Origin: an uncultured Pseudomonadales bacterium
GTDB lineage: Bacteria; Pseudomonadota; Gammaproteobacteria; Pseudomonadales; Azotimanducaceae
Assembly: GCA_943787425.1 (NCBI GenBank)
Contig: CALSMJ010000007.1
Coordinates: forward strand, 1 to 64,000
Direction: 5' to 3'
DNA length: 64,000 nt
Part shown: piece after piece, positions 1-8,871 of the stretch
Layout: the number at the start of each line of letters is the position of its first letter
Numbering within the stretch: the stretch's first letter is position 1
Translations under genes and position numbers: made by a program
Notes under the pieces: model-generated
Told to the model about the DNA's origin: nothing
Seen by the model: only the letters and a program-made list of their open reading frames with translations
Database searches by the model: none

Positions 1-19
1 TCATTTAAAATAAACCTGA

Positions 20-34
20 AGTTTAATTTAAACT
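20..34. promoter_or_regulatory. Inverted repeat upstream of tetR-type gene, candidate operator
   Basis: AGTTTA-ATT-TAAACT is a perfect 6-bp inverted repeat with a 3-bp centre, in AT-rich DNA 52 bp before the TetR-family start codon. Many TetR regulators bind a short palindrome in their own promoter, so this is a plausible autoregulatory site. Short AT-rich palindromes also arise by chance, so the assignment is tentative. Confidence 0.35.
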
Positions 35-85
35 GATTTATTATCAAGCGGTTCATCACTACTGAAACAGAATCAAACCGCTTAA

Positions 86-796
86 ATGCAGACCAAGAAT
101 ACGAAACCAGCTACCAGGGCATCCCCTAAACAAAGAGGGCGCCCGCAAAAGCATCAAGCGCAGGGCGATGATCATCCAACCCGCGACGCGCTTATTCGGG
201 CTGCACTTGCCTTGCTGGAAACCTTGCACCCCGACGAACTCACCCTGGATAAGATCCTCGTTGCCAGCGGCGTCAGCAAAGGCTCGCTCTACCATCAATT
301 TGCCGATCTAAACGCGCTTATCGACGAGGCGCTTTTGCTGGATTTTGGTCGCGGCGTCTACGCCGATATTGAGGCAATTACGCATCTTACGAAGCAAGCT
401 GACAGTAAACTCGCGCTCGCCCGCGGATTACGTTTGATCACCCAAATTAGCCAAGACCCAGCCCTAAAGCATCGCCGGCTTCGGCGCGCGAGCCTCATTC
501 TACGAGCGCAGTTGGACAAGGAATTCTCTCGAAAGCTGATCGTTATCCAGCGAGACTTGAGCCGCGCGCTCTCTGAATTGATTCTTAAAGCTCAAGACAA
601 GGGGTGGATGATTGAAACCTTCAGTCCAGCTGCGGGCGCGACCCTTGTGCAAGCCTACTCATTGGGCCGTTTGGTTGGGCAGATTGATGGCGATGATTTG
701 CCGCCCCAGGAGTGGAATCAGATGATTAATACCATTATCGAGCAGGGGATGATGGGCTTGCCTGCCGACGCCTTGAACGAAGACACGGTCAATTAG
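86..796 (+). CDS. TetR/AcrR family transcriptional regulator
   Basis: Predicted one-component repressor of 236 aa. Residues 1-30 are a basic, probably disordered tail. A helix-turn-helix follows at about residues 50-80 (ILVASGVSKGSLYHQF, the typical TetR recognition helix with its terminal YHHF-like motif). The rest is an alpha-helical ligand-binding and dimer domain without an identifiable ligand. The start is uncertain because no strong ribosome binding site precedes it, and an internal start would shorten only the tail. An AT-rich inverted repeat lies upstream. The downstream genes (nucleoside hydrolase, flavin monooxygenase) run in the same direction and are possible targets. The family call is firm; the regulated process is unknown. 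Confidence 0.9.
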   Translation: MQTKNTKPATRASPKQRGRPQKHQAQGDDHPTRDALIRAALALLETLHPDELTLDKILVASGVSKGSLYHQFADLNALIDEALLLDFGRGVYADIEAITHLTKQADSKLALARGLRLITQISQDPALKHRRLRRASLILRAQLDKEFSRKLIVIQRDLSRALSELILKAQDKGWMIETFSPAAGATLVQAYSLGRLVGQIDGDDLPPQEWNQMINTIIEQGMMGLPADALNEDTVN

Positions 797-892
797 ACTG
801 AAATCGGCCAAGGCGTCAGTGCGTTTTAACCTGCAGCAGCCCGCATGCTGACGGGCATTCATAGGACTTCCTTATCTCGAGCAGCGCCTGTC

Positions 893-1951
893 ATGATTGA
901 TCATCCCAACCAGCTTCCGCGCCGAGCCTTTTTGGCCCGAGCCGGGTGGTTATCGTTATTAGCCGGTTGCGGCCCCTTGCGTTGGGCAAGCCGAGCCAGC
1001 GCACAAGCGGCGGCGCCGATCGTTACGATACTGCTCGACACGGATATCGGGAGCGATATCGATGACGCGGTTGCCTTGGCTTATCTGCTTGCCAACCCCA
1101 GAGCAAACCTACTGGGGATTACCACTGTCACCGGTGAAGCCCAAAAACGCGCCGCCTTAGCCGAGCACCTGGTCGGACTTGTGCCACACAATATTCCGGT
1201 GTTGGCCGGCTATGAAGCGCCCCAGCAAATCGCGTCGCGCCAGCCGCTGGCCCAGCAGGCCCGTAAATTAGACCCAAAGCTACTGGCCGCATTGCCAAAG
1301 GCCCACGACCCGGAGCTGGCCATCGACTTTATGGCCAACACGATTTACGCGCACCCAAACGAGGTCACCTTGCTCGCGGTAGGCCCCTTCACGAATGTCG
1401 CAAGGCTATTGGCCAGAGAACCCGGTATTTCGAGGTTACTCAAAGAAATTGTGATCATGGGCGGCAAGTATTCGGACTACCCCACGCCTTGGGGCCCAAC
1501 GGAGTGGAACGCCATTGTCGACCCTCACGCAACCCATCAGCTTTTCACCCTCGCCGAATGTCCGGTGCGGGCATTTGGACTGGACATCACTTGGCAATTG
1601 TCCATGACGCCCGAGGCGGTGCGCACGCAATTCAAACAACATCCCTTATTGAAAACCGTTCTTGACTGGTCTGAGATTTGGTTTGAAGAACGCGATCTCC
1701 TTCATTTCCATGATCCGTTGGCCGCACTGTGTCTTTTTGAACCCGAGCTTTGCACCTATGCTCTCGGCGCAGTGTCGGTTGATCTCTCCTCACCCTCCCG
1801 AGCCGGGATTACGCACTTTTCTCCGGCAAGCAAGCACCCGAACGCCAAAGGCACGAATCCAGACATTCGCATCGCCACCGGCGTTCATGCCCCGCTGTTT
1901 TTTGAGCGATTCTTTGAGGGGTTTCAAATTAAATCCCAGCTACCGGCCTGA
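893..1951 (+). CDS. Exported nucleoside hydrolase (inosine-uridine preferring family)
   Basis: Likely hydrolyses the N-glycosidic bond of nucleosides to base plus ribose. An N-terminal twin-arginine-like signal (RRAFLARAG) leads to a lipobox-like LAGC, suggesting a Tat-exported, possibly lipid-anchored protein. The mature protein begins with the family's calcium-binding cluster, LLDTDIGSDIDDA, and has a C-terminal HDPLAAL segment matching the conserved His-Asp. At 352 aa from this start it is slightly longer than cytosolic members because of the leader. An in-frame ATG 48 bp upstream (845) is possible, but the start at 893 places the arginines in normal Tat position. Substrate specificity cannot be read from the sequence. 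It would supply nucleobases from extracellular nucleosides. Confidence 0.85.
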   Translation: MIDHPNQLPRRAFLARAGWLSLLAGCGPLRWASRASAQAAAPIVTILLDTDIGSDIDDAVALAYLLANPRANLLGITTVTGEAQKRAALAEHLVGLVPHNIPVLAGYEAPQQIASRQPLAQQARKLDPKLLAALPKAHDPELAIDFMANTIYAHPNEVTLLAVGPFTNVARLLAREPGISRLLKEIVIMGGKYSDYPTPWGPTEWNAIVDPHATHQLFTLAECPVRAFGLDITWQLSMTPEAVRTQFKQHPLLKTVLDWSEIWFEERDLLHFHDPLAALCLFEPELCTYALGAVSVDLSSPSRAGITHFSPASKHPNAKGTNPDIRIATGVHAPLFFERFFEGFQIKSQLPA

Positions 1952-2244
1952 CGGGCGACCCCGTTGTGCCAGCCAGTAGACCCGCCCTGAGGCAAAACCC
2001 CTGCCGATTGAGACGCTTCAAAGCCCCGTATGAATGTTCAAAAAACAGCGCCGCCATCGATTGCGTCGAGCGCCCCTGCAAACCGGGCTAAACCCTGGGT
2101 TGGGCGCAAGTCGCCCATTCAAGTCACTGATTCGCAGCGATAAGCAGGCTACCCCCAACATACCCAAAGCAGTCGAAACCCATTACACTCAGGGCGTCAA
2201 ACGCGAGGGTCTCGGCTTGCGGCCTACCTTAAGGGAGCGAATCT

Positions 2245-3744
2245 ATGGATCATGTTAACGTCATTATTGTTGGTGCTGGCTTATCTGGCGTCGGCGCTGC
2301 GGCTCACTTGGTCGAGCAGTGTCCTGAAAAAACCTTTACCTTGCTTGAAGGCCGCACGGCCGTTGGCGGTACTTGGGATCTCTTTCGTTACCCCGGCATT
2401 CGCTCCGATAGCGATATGCACACTTTAGGCTATAGCTTTAAACCTTGGACCCAAGCCAAATCCATCGCCGATGGGCCATCGATCCGTGAATACGTTAACG
2501 AAACTGCCGATGAGTTCGATATCCGGCGACATATTCGCTTTGATCACAAAGTCCAAACCGCGTCATGGGATTCATCGCAATCCCGTTGGGTTTTGACCAG
2601 CCGACTGTCCGACGGCAGCACGACATCTATCTCGGGCGACTTTTTGTTTATGTGCGGCGGCTATTACAGTTACGACAAACCCCATCGACCAGAATTCCCG
2701 GGTGAATCACGCTACCAAGGCCAGGTTCTTCATCCTCAATTTTGGCCAGAAGATCTCGATTACAACGGTAAAAAGGTGATCGTCATCGGCAGTGGCGCAA
2801 CCGCCATGACCATTGTCCCCTCGATGACGCAAAAAGGGGCCCAGGTCACCATGGTTCAGCGCTCACCCACCTACGTGGTTTCCCGACCCGCCGAAGATAA
2901 AATTGCCAATACCCTGCGCAAGTGGCTCCCGGAGAAATGGGCCTATGCGATTACTCGACTGAAAAACACGACCCTCAGCGGTTATTTCTACCGCCAAACC
3001 CGAAGCCAGCCCGCCAAAACCAAAGCGCAACTGCTCGGTATGGCCACCGCCAATCTCGGCGAAGAAATGGTTAAGGCGCATTTCACGCCAAGCTATAATC
3101 CATGGGATCAAAGAATGTGCCTGATCCCGGATGGCGATCTATACACGTCGATTAATGAAGGTAGCGCCAAGGTTGTCACCGGCGACATTGAAACCTGGAC
3201 TGAATCGGGTCTTTTAATGAAAGACGGCACCGAAGTCACCGGCGACATTATCGTCACAGCAACTGGGATTACTCTGACGGTGATGTCCGGGATTGCCTTT
3301 GATCTCGACGGCACAGCGATCAACTTCCCAGACACCTTTACCTATAAAGGCATGATGTACTCGGGCATTCCCAACATGGCCCATACCTTCGGCTATATCA
3401 ATGCCTCCTGGACTTTGCGCGCCGACCTTACAGCAGAGTATGTCTGCCGATTGCTCAACCATATGACCGAACACGGGCAAGCCGTGGCAACACCCACGCT
3501 GCGACCTGAGGATGCCAACATGCAAACCGGCGACTGGATCGAGGATTTCTCGGCGGGTTACATGCGTCGAATGATGCACCTGTTCCCAAAACAGGGGCAA
3601 GGCCCTTGGCGGAACACCCAAGACTACAAGCTGGATAAGAAAATGATCCGGCGCGCACCGATTGAAGATGGCGTGTTGGTCTTTACGGACGCGGGCAACC
3701 TGGCGCCCGAAACAGATGCGCCCGCCCTCACCAAGGTAGCCTGA
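2245..3744 (+). CDS. Flavin-containing monooxygenase, Baeyer-Villiger type
   Basis: FAD- and NADPH-dependent monooxygenase of 499 aa. The FAD Rossmann motif GAGLSGVGAAAHL lies at about residue 10. The second Rossmann motif, for NADPH (GSGATAMTIVP), is near residue 180. Between them is FPGESRYQGQVLHPQFWPED, which matches the Baeyer-Villiger fingerprint FxGxxxHxxxW(P/D). Such enzymes insert oxygen next to a ketone to give an ester or lactone. The start has a good ribosome binding site (AAGGGA, 8 bp upstream). An esterase-like hydrolase and SDRs lie 2-5 kb downstream, so an alcohol-ketone-ester-acid route is conceivable. The natural substrate is not evident; hydroxylation at N or S is an alternative. 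Confidence 0.88.
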   Translation: MDHVNVIIVGAGLSGVGAAAHLVEQCPEKTFTLLEGRTAVGGTWDLFRYPGIRSDSDMHTLGYSFKPWTQAKSIADGPSIREYVNETADEFDIRRHIRFDHKVQTASWDSSQSRWVLTSRLSDGSTTSISGDFLFMCGGYYSYDKPHRPEFPGESRYQGQVLHPQFWPEDLDYNGKKVIVIGSGATAMTIVPSMTQKGAQVTMVQRSPTYVVSRPAEDKIANTLRKWLPEKWAYAITRLKNTTLSGYFYRQTRSQPAKTKAQLLGMATANLGEEMVKAHFTPSYNPWDQRMCLIPDGDLYTSINEGSAKVVTGDIETWTESGLLMKDGTEVTGDIIVTATGITLTVMSGIAFDLDGTAINFPDTFTYKGMMYSGIPNMAHTFGYINASWTLRADLTAEYVCRLLNHMTEHGQAVATPTLRPEDANMQTGDWIEDFSAGYMRRMMHLFPKQGQGPWRNTQDYKLDKKMIRRAPIEDGVLVFTDAGNLAPETDAPALTKVA

Positions 3745-4043
3745 CGCGAGGCGCAAGCAAACCCGCGCCTGACGCTTGCCTGCGACTGGTCGCCCAACCC
3801 AACCCGCAACCGCCCTGCGTCCTTGCAACGGTTGCGATCACTTTTAGCTGCTTGTTCGATTGGGCGAGGTGCTTCACGCCCTTCCCTGTCATTTTTAGGT
3901 CTAATTTGAGGTTCAGGCCACCCAAAAAAACAGGACGAACTTTTATTCCCAGATATTGCGTGTAGAATTCCGACATCCAACCGGTTGAGGACGGAATAGC
4001 CAGCGCCACAACCTTCAGCAAATTAGGATTTAAGGGTCATTCG
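3745..4043. other. Intergenic stretch, about 300 bp
   Basis: No supported gene. The open frames antisense to the end of the monooxygenase and into this gap have no family resemblance or ribosome binding site. The right end carries the promoter and AAGGG ribosome binding site of the DUF3127 gene. Confidence 0.5.
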
Positions 4044-4430
4044 ATGTCGAAGAGTTTTGAAGTTCAGGGCGTTGTCCATTCCATTGGCGAAACCACCGAG
4101 TATGGTCAAAACGGTTTTACCAAACGCGAGTTTGTTCTAAAGCTCACGGGCGAGGGTGAAAATAGTGATTACCCCAACTACATCGCTTTGGAGCTGATCA
4201 AAGATAAATGCGCCCTGATGGACCAGTACCAAATTGGCGATGAGATTAGTACGCAGTTCAATCTGAACGGCCGTCTTTGGACCGGGAACGACCGCCCCGA
4301 AAAGTGCTTTACCAGCTTACAAGCTTGGCGGATCGAGTCTTTGAGTTCGGGCAGCGGCGGCGGACAAGAACCGCCACCGGGTGACTACAGTCAAATCCCA
4401 CCCGATTTCGACGACGATATTCCTTTTTAA
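4044..4430 (+). CDS. DUF3127 OB-fold-like protein with SSB-type C-terminal tail
   Basis: Small acidic protein of 128 aa. Residues 1-95 match the DUF3127 pattern: a beta-rich region with the segments EVQGVVHSIG, KREFVLKL, IALELIKDK and GRLWTG, consistent with an OB-fold. A Gly/Pro linker follows. The chain ends in DFDDDIPF, the same last eight residues as E. coli single-stranded DNA-binding protein, where the tip recruits repair and replication enzymes. I infer a DNA-metabolism role: a protein that either binds ssDNA or competes for SSB partners. The family is best known from Bacteroidetes, where similar acidic tips occur. A ribosome binding site (AAGGG) precedes the ATG. The gene stands alone and is followed by a probable terminator. 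Confidence 0.82.
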   Translation: MSKSFEVQGVVHSIGETTEYGQNGFTKREFVLKLTGEGENSDYPNYIALELIKDKCALMDQYQIGDEISTQFNLNGRLWTGNDRPEKCFTSLQAWRIESLSSGSGGGQEPPPGDYSQIPPDFDDDIPF

Positions 4431-4432
4431 GG

Positions 4433-4458
4433 CCTCCAGCTTTTCTGGGCGTTTTTTT
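4433..4458 (+). terminator. Probable Rho-independent terminator after DUF3127 gene
   Basis: A short hairpin (CCAG-CTTTT-CTGG plus a T-G pair) just after the stop codon runs into seven consecutive Ts. The stem is weak but the position fits. Confidence 0.5.
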
Positions 4459-4569
4459 ACGTGCCGACTTCCGAGCGCAATTAGGGCCGACTGCAGTATC
4501 TGTTCCAACCTATCGGGTCGCCTCACAGACGCGATGATCCCTCGCTAAAACCCCGGCTTTCGCACGGGC

Positions 4570-5616
4570 TCAACGCCCCCGACCGAGATGAGCGTTTCCA
4601 CACAATCTCTGAATTGAAACATCTAGCGGCCGAAACGCCATGCCGAGCGTGTCACAGATACGATCATTGCGCAGCTCGCAACCGCCCCAAATGGCTCGAA
4701 ATTGTGCCTCTTTCGCCTGCACCGATTCAGGTAATGGGTCAATGAGTTCAGCACCGGCAAAACCCAGCTCCGGAAGCAGTCGATCGATACTTGCGCACAC
4801 GTCCTCGACATTGCGGGTCTCAGTCGACCAAGCAATGTATCGCTCGCCATTTCGCACGTTAACGCTTTCAAGCATTCGGATGTGCGCCTCGGCAACGTCT
4901 CGCACGTCAACCGTAAACCAAGCCCTATACGCACCGATCACATTCTGCGAGTACTGACCCAGCAGCATGGTCTCGATATGATGCTGCCAAGGACCAAAAT
5001 TCTTCTGATGCGCCGACAGGATCGGCCCCACATTATCCCCAGGACAGCAAGTAATGGCGTCCCATCGACCGCTCTGCTCAGCAGCATCGGCAAAGGCTCG
5101 CTCAGCCAGCACCTTGCCCATTGAGTAACCTTGGCCACGATTGGCTTGACGTTTTGGGTTTTGCTCATCCGGATAGCGGTCTTCGTACAGAACCGGTCGG
5201 CGCACGAGCTCCTGCATATCGGACTCGGACATAACCGCTGCAATACTGGACGTCACCACCACACGATTCACCGTTTCGGACTGGTTAACACTATTGATGA
5301 CGTGGTCGCAGACCCGCTTGACATACTCCATGTCATCATAGGTGCTGACGTGGGATAAATGTGCCACGCCTTGGCAGCCTTTAAAGATCTCATCGAAACA
5401 ACCGGCTTGATCCAAATCTGCCGAGTGCAACGACAGCCGACCCGAGGCATAGCCGGGCATTGCTTTCAAGAAACCCACTTTGTCGTCGTCATTCGCGTCG
5501 CGCACGCAGGCCCGCACCCGGTAGCCTTCCTCTAATAGTTGGTGCACAACCCAACCGCCAATAAAGCCCGCGCTGCCGGTTACTGCTACGGTTCCACCTT
5601 GGGGAATTGGTGCCAT
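4570..5616 (-). CDS. NAD(P)-dependent epimerase/dihydroflavonol-reductase-like protein
   Basis: Extended short-chain dehydrogenase of 348 aa. The N-terminal dinucleotide motif is GSAGFIGGWV, followed by RACVRD, typical of the dihydroflavonol 4-reductase/cinnamoyl-CoA reductase group, which prefers NADPH. The catalytic YxxxK is present as YSMGK near residue 160, with the upstream Ser in VVTSSIAAV. Family members reduce carbonyls on varied small molecules or epimerise sugars; the substrate here is unknown. The start is supported by TAGGAG 7 bp upstream. The gene is convergent with DUF3127 and divergent from the alpha/beta hydrolase. Confidence 0.85.
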   Translation of the reverse strand: MAPIPQGGTVAVTGSAGFIGGWVVHQLLEEGYRVRACVRDANDDDKVGFLKAMPGYASGRLSLHSADLDQAGCFDEIFKGCQGVAHLSHVSTYDDMEYVKRVCDHVINSVNQSETVNRVVVTSSIAAVMSESDMQELVRRPVLYEDRYPDEQNPKRQANRGQGYSMGKVLAERAFADAAEQSGRWDAITCCPGDNVGPILSAHQKNFGPWQHHIETMLLGQYSQNVIGAYRAWFTVDVRDVAEAHIRMLESVNVRNGERYIAWSTETRNVEDVCASIDRLLPELGFAGAELIDPLPESVQAKEAQFRAIWGGCELRNDRICDTLGMAFRPLDVSIQRLCGNAHLGRGR

Positions 5617-5867
5617 TGATACGCTCCTAAAGTCATTCTTGCCTGCGCCAATGATACTTGAGCTGAACCAATTTTGCTGTGCGACGACTTACTTTTTACC
5701 CCTGCAGGATCTCAGCGATGATTCTGAAACACGCGCAGCATCCGTCAGAGCGCGATCAGGCCGGCGTGATCCTTTAGCGGTTGTTAAAACCCCGATGGCC
5801 GCCATGCGATTGACCTGCAGCAAGGCCTGGGCGATGCTTGACTACTTTGCCCTCAGGAGAATGCCCC

Positions 5868-6845
5868 ATGGCCCTTAACCCCCAAACCGCTGCATTTTTA
5901 GGGTCGCTTTTTGCGGGCGTTGACCCCGAGGCGCCGGTCAGACCGCCGTCACCTGCAACGTCTCGCGCTGGGTATCTCGGCATTGCTGCCGCCCTTGGCC
6001 CCGGGCCAGCGCTTAAAAGCGTACACAACACCACAATTGCCGGCTCGCTTGGCCCGATTCCGATCCGCATTTACAAAGACCATGACCAAACCCAAACGCC
6101 CTGCCTCGTGTACTATCACGCCGGTGGCTGGGTGATCGGGGATCTGGACACCCATGATCATCAATGCCGGCAGCTGGCGCAGTTAAGCGGCGCCACCGTC
6201 ATCAGTGTCGATTATCGTCTTGCACCCGAACACCCGTTTCCCAGCGGTCATGTCGACAGCCTCGATGCGCTGCGATACATCGCAAGCAACCCCGATGAAT
6301 TTGACATCGACCCCAAGAAGATCGCGATCGGGGGCGACTCTGCCGGTGGCAATCTCGCGGCGTATCTTGCCATTTGTGCACGATTAGAAGGCATTCCGCT
6401 TGTGTTACAGATCCTGCTGTATCCCGTCACCGATACCCGGTCTTATCTCGATGACGTGAACACCTTTGCGTACCCATCGATCGATGAAAATAAAAACAGC
6501 CCTCTGCTGACGCTTGAAACCATGCGGTTTTTTGCCCGAGAGACGCTTTCTGGATCAGAACCAGGGTTAACCGCCGACGATTGGCGCCTGTCGCCGATGC
6601 TCGCCGAGAACTTATCGAACCTTGCGCCCGCCTACATCGCGGTTTGCGAACTCGACCCGCTCCGGGATGAGGGTATCGCGTATGCAAACCGGTTAACCGA
6701 GGCTGGCAATACGGTGACCCTTTCAAACTGGCCCGGCCAGGTGCATTTGCTCATGCAGCTGGCACCGGTTGCAGATGACGGCCAACGTCTGCTTGAGGCC
6801 GTGGTGACCGCGCTACAATCCGCCTTTGCAGGGGCAGCCCCATGA
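5868..6845 (+). CDS. Alpha/beta hydrolase, hormone-sensitive-lipase type esterase
   Basis: Carboxylesterase of 325 aa. The oxyanion-hole signature of the HSL family appears as YYHAGGWVIGD (HGGG variant HAGG) at about residues 82-92, and the nucleophile elbow is GGDSAGG at about 155-161. The acidic residue is in CELDPLRDEG, and the catalytic His is in GQVHLLMQL near the C terminus. The ATG at 5868 has CAGGAGA about 9 bp upstream, so it is preferred over an in-frame TTG at 5838. The stop overlaps the next gene's start (ATGA), showing translational coupling to the SDR. Together with the upstream monooxygenase, it could hydrolyse an ester made by Baeyer-Villiger oxidation. Confidence 0.9.
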   Translation: MALNPQTAAFLGSLFAGVDPEAPVRPPSPATSRAGYLGIAAALGPGPALKSVHNTTIAGSLGPIPIRIYKDHDQTQTPCLVYYHAGGWVIGDLDTHDHQCRQLAQLSGATVISVDYRLAPEHPFPSGHVDSLDALRYIASNPDEFDIDPKKIAIGGDSAGGNLAAYLAICARLEGIPLVLQILLYPVTDTRSYLDDVNTFAYPSIDENKNSPLLTLETMRFFARETLSGSEPGLTADDWRLSPMLAENLSNLAPAYIAVCELDPLRDEGIAYANRLTEAGNTVTLSNWPGQVHLLMQLAPVADDGQRLLEAVVTALQSAFAGAAP

Positions 6846-7651
6846 GCCAAGCGCCTGTTGCATTGGTGACCGGCGCGGCCCGGGGGATTGGCCTTGCGAT
6901 CGCGCAAAGTCTCCTTGCCGCAGGCTATCGCGTTATGGCAGCAGATCTTGGCGCGGACCAAGCGTGGAACTATCAACTCGGACAATCGAGTGAGATCGCG
7001 CAAGCGCTCCAAACCGACACGCCACGAGCCGATAACACCCCACCCTTCGCGGTCTGCACGGTCGATGTCACGAACGCAAAAGCCTGTGAACAAGCCGTTC
7101 AAAAAACCATCGAGACCTTTGGCCAGCTCAACTTGCTCGTCAATAATGCCGGAATCGTTGACTCCGGCCCCATTACAGAATTCAGCGAAGCGGCCTGGGA
7201 TCGCATTTTTGCTGTGAACACCAAGGGCATTTTCCTGATGTCGAAGGCCGCGATTCCGCACCTGCTGGCTGCCGATAATGCCAGCATCGTTAACACGGCG
7301 TCGATTGCCGGAAAGAAGGGCGTATCGAACATGGCCGCCTATTGCGGCTCGAAATTTGCCGCGATCGGGATCACCCAATCCCTGGCTCAGGAACTCGCCC
7401 AGGATAAGATCCGGGTAAATGCCATCTGCCCCGGCATTGTCGGCACCGCGATGTGGCTGGATCACTTGATTCCCAAAAACAATGCCGGCAATGCCGCACC
7501 TCTTGATTTCGAAACGCAAACCCAGCAGCTGATTCCGATGGGGGTCGCCCAAAGCGCGCAGGATATGGCGGAAGCCGTGCTGTATCTCGCCCGTGCGAAG
7601 AACGTCACCGGCATCGCGCTCACTGTCGCGGGCGGCATGGAGATGAACTAA
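6842..7651 (+). CDS. Short-chain dehydrogenase/reductase
   Basis: Classical SDR of 269 aa. It has the cofactor motif TGAARGIG at residues 10-17, NNAG near residue 101, catalytic Ser in NTASIAGKKG and YCGSK as the YxxxK motif. An Asp after the second beta strand (AADLG) suggests NAD(H) preference. An insertion of about 20 residues follows that strand (around residues 40-65). Overlap of four bases with the esterase start/stop indicates one transcript. It probably oxidises a secondary alcohol or reduces a ketone; the substrate is unknown. Confidence 0.9.
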   Translation: MSQAPVALVTGAARGIGLAIAQSLLAAGYRVMAADLGADQAWNYQLGQSSEIAQALQTDTPRADNTPPFAVCTVDVTNAKACEQAVQKTIETFGQLNLLVNNAGIVDSGPITEFSEAAWDRIFAVNTKGIFLMSKAAIPHLLAADNASIVNTASIAGKKGVSNMAAYCGSKFAAIGITQSLAQELAQDKIRVNAICPGIVGTAMWLDHLIPKNNAGNAAPLDFETQTQQLIPMGVAQSAQDMAEAVLYLARAKNVTGIALTVAGGMEMN

Positions 7652-7800
7652 GACTGGAAAGCCATACGCCCTAATGCACAGCCATCCACACGAGCCTCTT
7701 GCGTGAGCCAATCAGAACCTTAACTGAAACCGAACTAAACTTGATGAACGGGAAATCACGGCTTAGCCTTATGGCCTCGCCCTACAAAAAGGAAAAAGAT

Positions 7801-8235
7801 ATGAAACATTTAATGTTGTTGGCTATCGGATTGGTCTTGTCGGCAAGCGCGTTGGGCGATGCCCTGACACCCAAGTTGAGCAATCATTTTCAAGCGAAAT
7901 TTACCATCGATTCCACGTTTACCACAGATGGTAAAACCTATGAGGTATCGGCTTCAGGAGAAGCTGGACCCTATGGCCGAGCCTATCTGTCGTACGTCTT
8001 TACGGACAAGCAGGAGTTGGGTGATCGAGGCGAATTTACGGGCTTTGCCTGGACGCAAAACGGAGAGGATATCGTCACGGGGACTTTACAAGGCGTCTAT
8101 GTTAAAGATGGCAACGTCTTTAAATTGCACACCTTAGATGCGGTCAGTAATGGGAAATTCACCTACGCGGTCGGTACGCTTAATTTCGTCACCAAAACCT
8201 TAGTCTTCGAAGCCGCTGATCTTGCGATTCAATGA
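7801..8235 (+). CDS. Small secreted protein of unknown function
   Basis: Predicted protein of 144 aa. A cleavable signal peptide is evident (residues 1-19, ending ASALG-D), followed by a beta-rich mature domain with alternating polar and hydrophobic residues and no cysteines. The ATG at 7801 is chosen over an in-frame upstream start at 7699 because it begins the signal peptide exactly and has AAAAAGGAAAA just upstream. I do not recognise a family. The mature part (KFTIDSTFTTDGKTYEVSAS and later strands) resembles small periplasmic beta-barrel or sandwich proteins only in composition. The gene stands alone, 150 bp after the SDR. Confidence 0.6.
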   Translation: MKHLMLLAIGLVLSASALGDALTPKLSNHFQAKFTIDSTFTTDGKTYEVSASGEAGPYGRAYLSYVFTDKQELGDRGEFTGFAWTQNGEDIVTGTLQGVYVKDGNVFKLHTLDAVSNGKFTYAVGTLNFVTKTLVFEAADLAIQ

Positions 8236-8664
8236 GGCTTGAGCGGCGTTGATACAAGGTCAACCTCAGCGGTCGTCACATACCAGACCCTTGCGAAGAC
8301 AATCGCTGAGACTAGGTGATGTCATAACGAAAGCTTGAAGCGATTCCTCAACACGGCCAATTCGATTGGCCGCCTTGACGGGCACTTGTTCCGGCAGGCC
8401 GCACTACCCAAACTGCGCTTTCGTTTCGCCCATACCCGCTCGTCCTGCGCAAAACGCACATTCTGTGCAGAGGGCGATCTGAATCGATCGCCGGGGGCCT
8501 TGTCTAATCGAGCAACCATTGCAGCTTGTCGCGCTCTGTTCACCGGCCTGCAGCGCTTAAGTCCCAGCACCATTCAAGACGACTGCGACGCGCATTGTGT
8601 GCGCAAGCCTTAAGCAAGCGATCGCGCTGAGCGCAACCGACTTCCTTAATTCTTCATTACCAAA
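8236..8664. other. Intergenic, no gene supported
   Basis: About 430 bp between a rightward secreted-protein gene and the leftward cold-shock gene. A 92-codon open frame at 8335-8613 (+) begins at TTG, lacks a ribosome binding site and has an implausible composition rich in Arg, Cys and Leu. The 3' UTR of the csp gene would lie at the right end. No clear terminator hairpin was seen. Confidence 0.45.
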
Positions 8665-8871
8665 TTACACAGCGACAACTTTATTAGCACAGGGACCTTT
8701 CTGGCCTTCGCCGACTTCGAATTCAACCGCTTGGCCATCATTCAATGTTGCAAAACCACCGCCTGCCTGAATTTCTGAATGATGGACGAACAAATCTTTG
8801 CCGCCATCTTCTGGTGTAATAAAACCGAAACCTTTGTCCGCATTAAACCACTTCACTGTACCTTTACTCAT
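8665..8871 (-). CDS. Cold-shock protein, CspA family
   Basis: Single cold-shock domain of 68 aa, an RNA/ssDNA-binding OB-fold. Both nucleic-acid motifs are present: RNP1 KGFGFITP (residues 14-21) and RNP2 LFVHHSEI (27-34). The usual opening KGTVKWFN and closing CANKV segments are present too. Length is normal for CspA/CspD-type chaperones, which melt RNA structure during cold or stationary phase. The upstream region (8872-8960) is an A/T-rich leader of the kind that carries cold-shock 5' UTR control, but I cannot assign specific boxes. Monocistronic. Confidence 0.95.
   Translation of the reverse strand: MSKGTVKWFNADKGFGFITPEDGGKDLFVHHSEIQAGGGFATLNDGQAVEFEVGEGQKGPCANKVVAV

Noticed and set aside
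3214..3828. 204-residue antisense frame over the monooxygenase end
   Set aside because: No ribosome binding site or family motif; a shadow of the GC-rich coding strand.
6632..7711. Long antisense frame opposite the hydrolase/SDR pair
   Set aside because: Encodes a 359-residue chain with no domain and high Arg/Gly/Cys content; the plus strand has two coupled, well-defined genes with full motifs.
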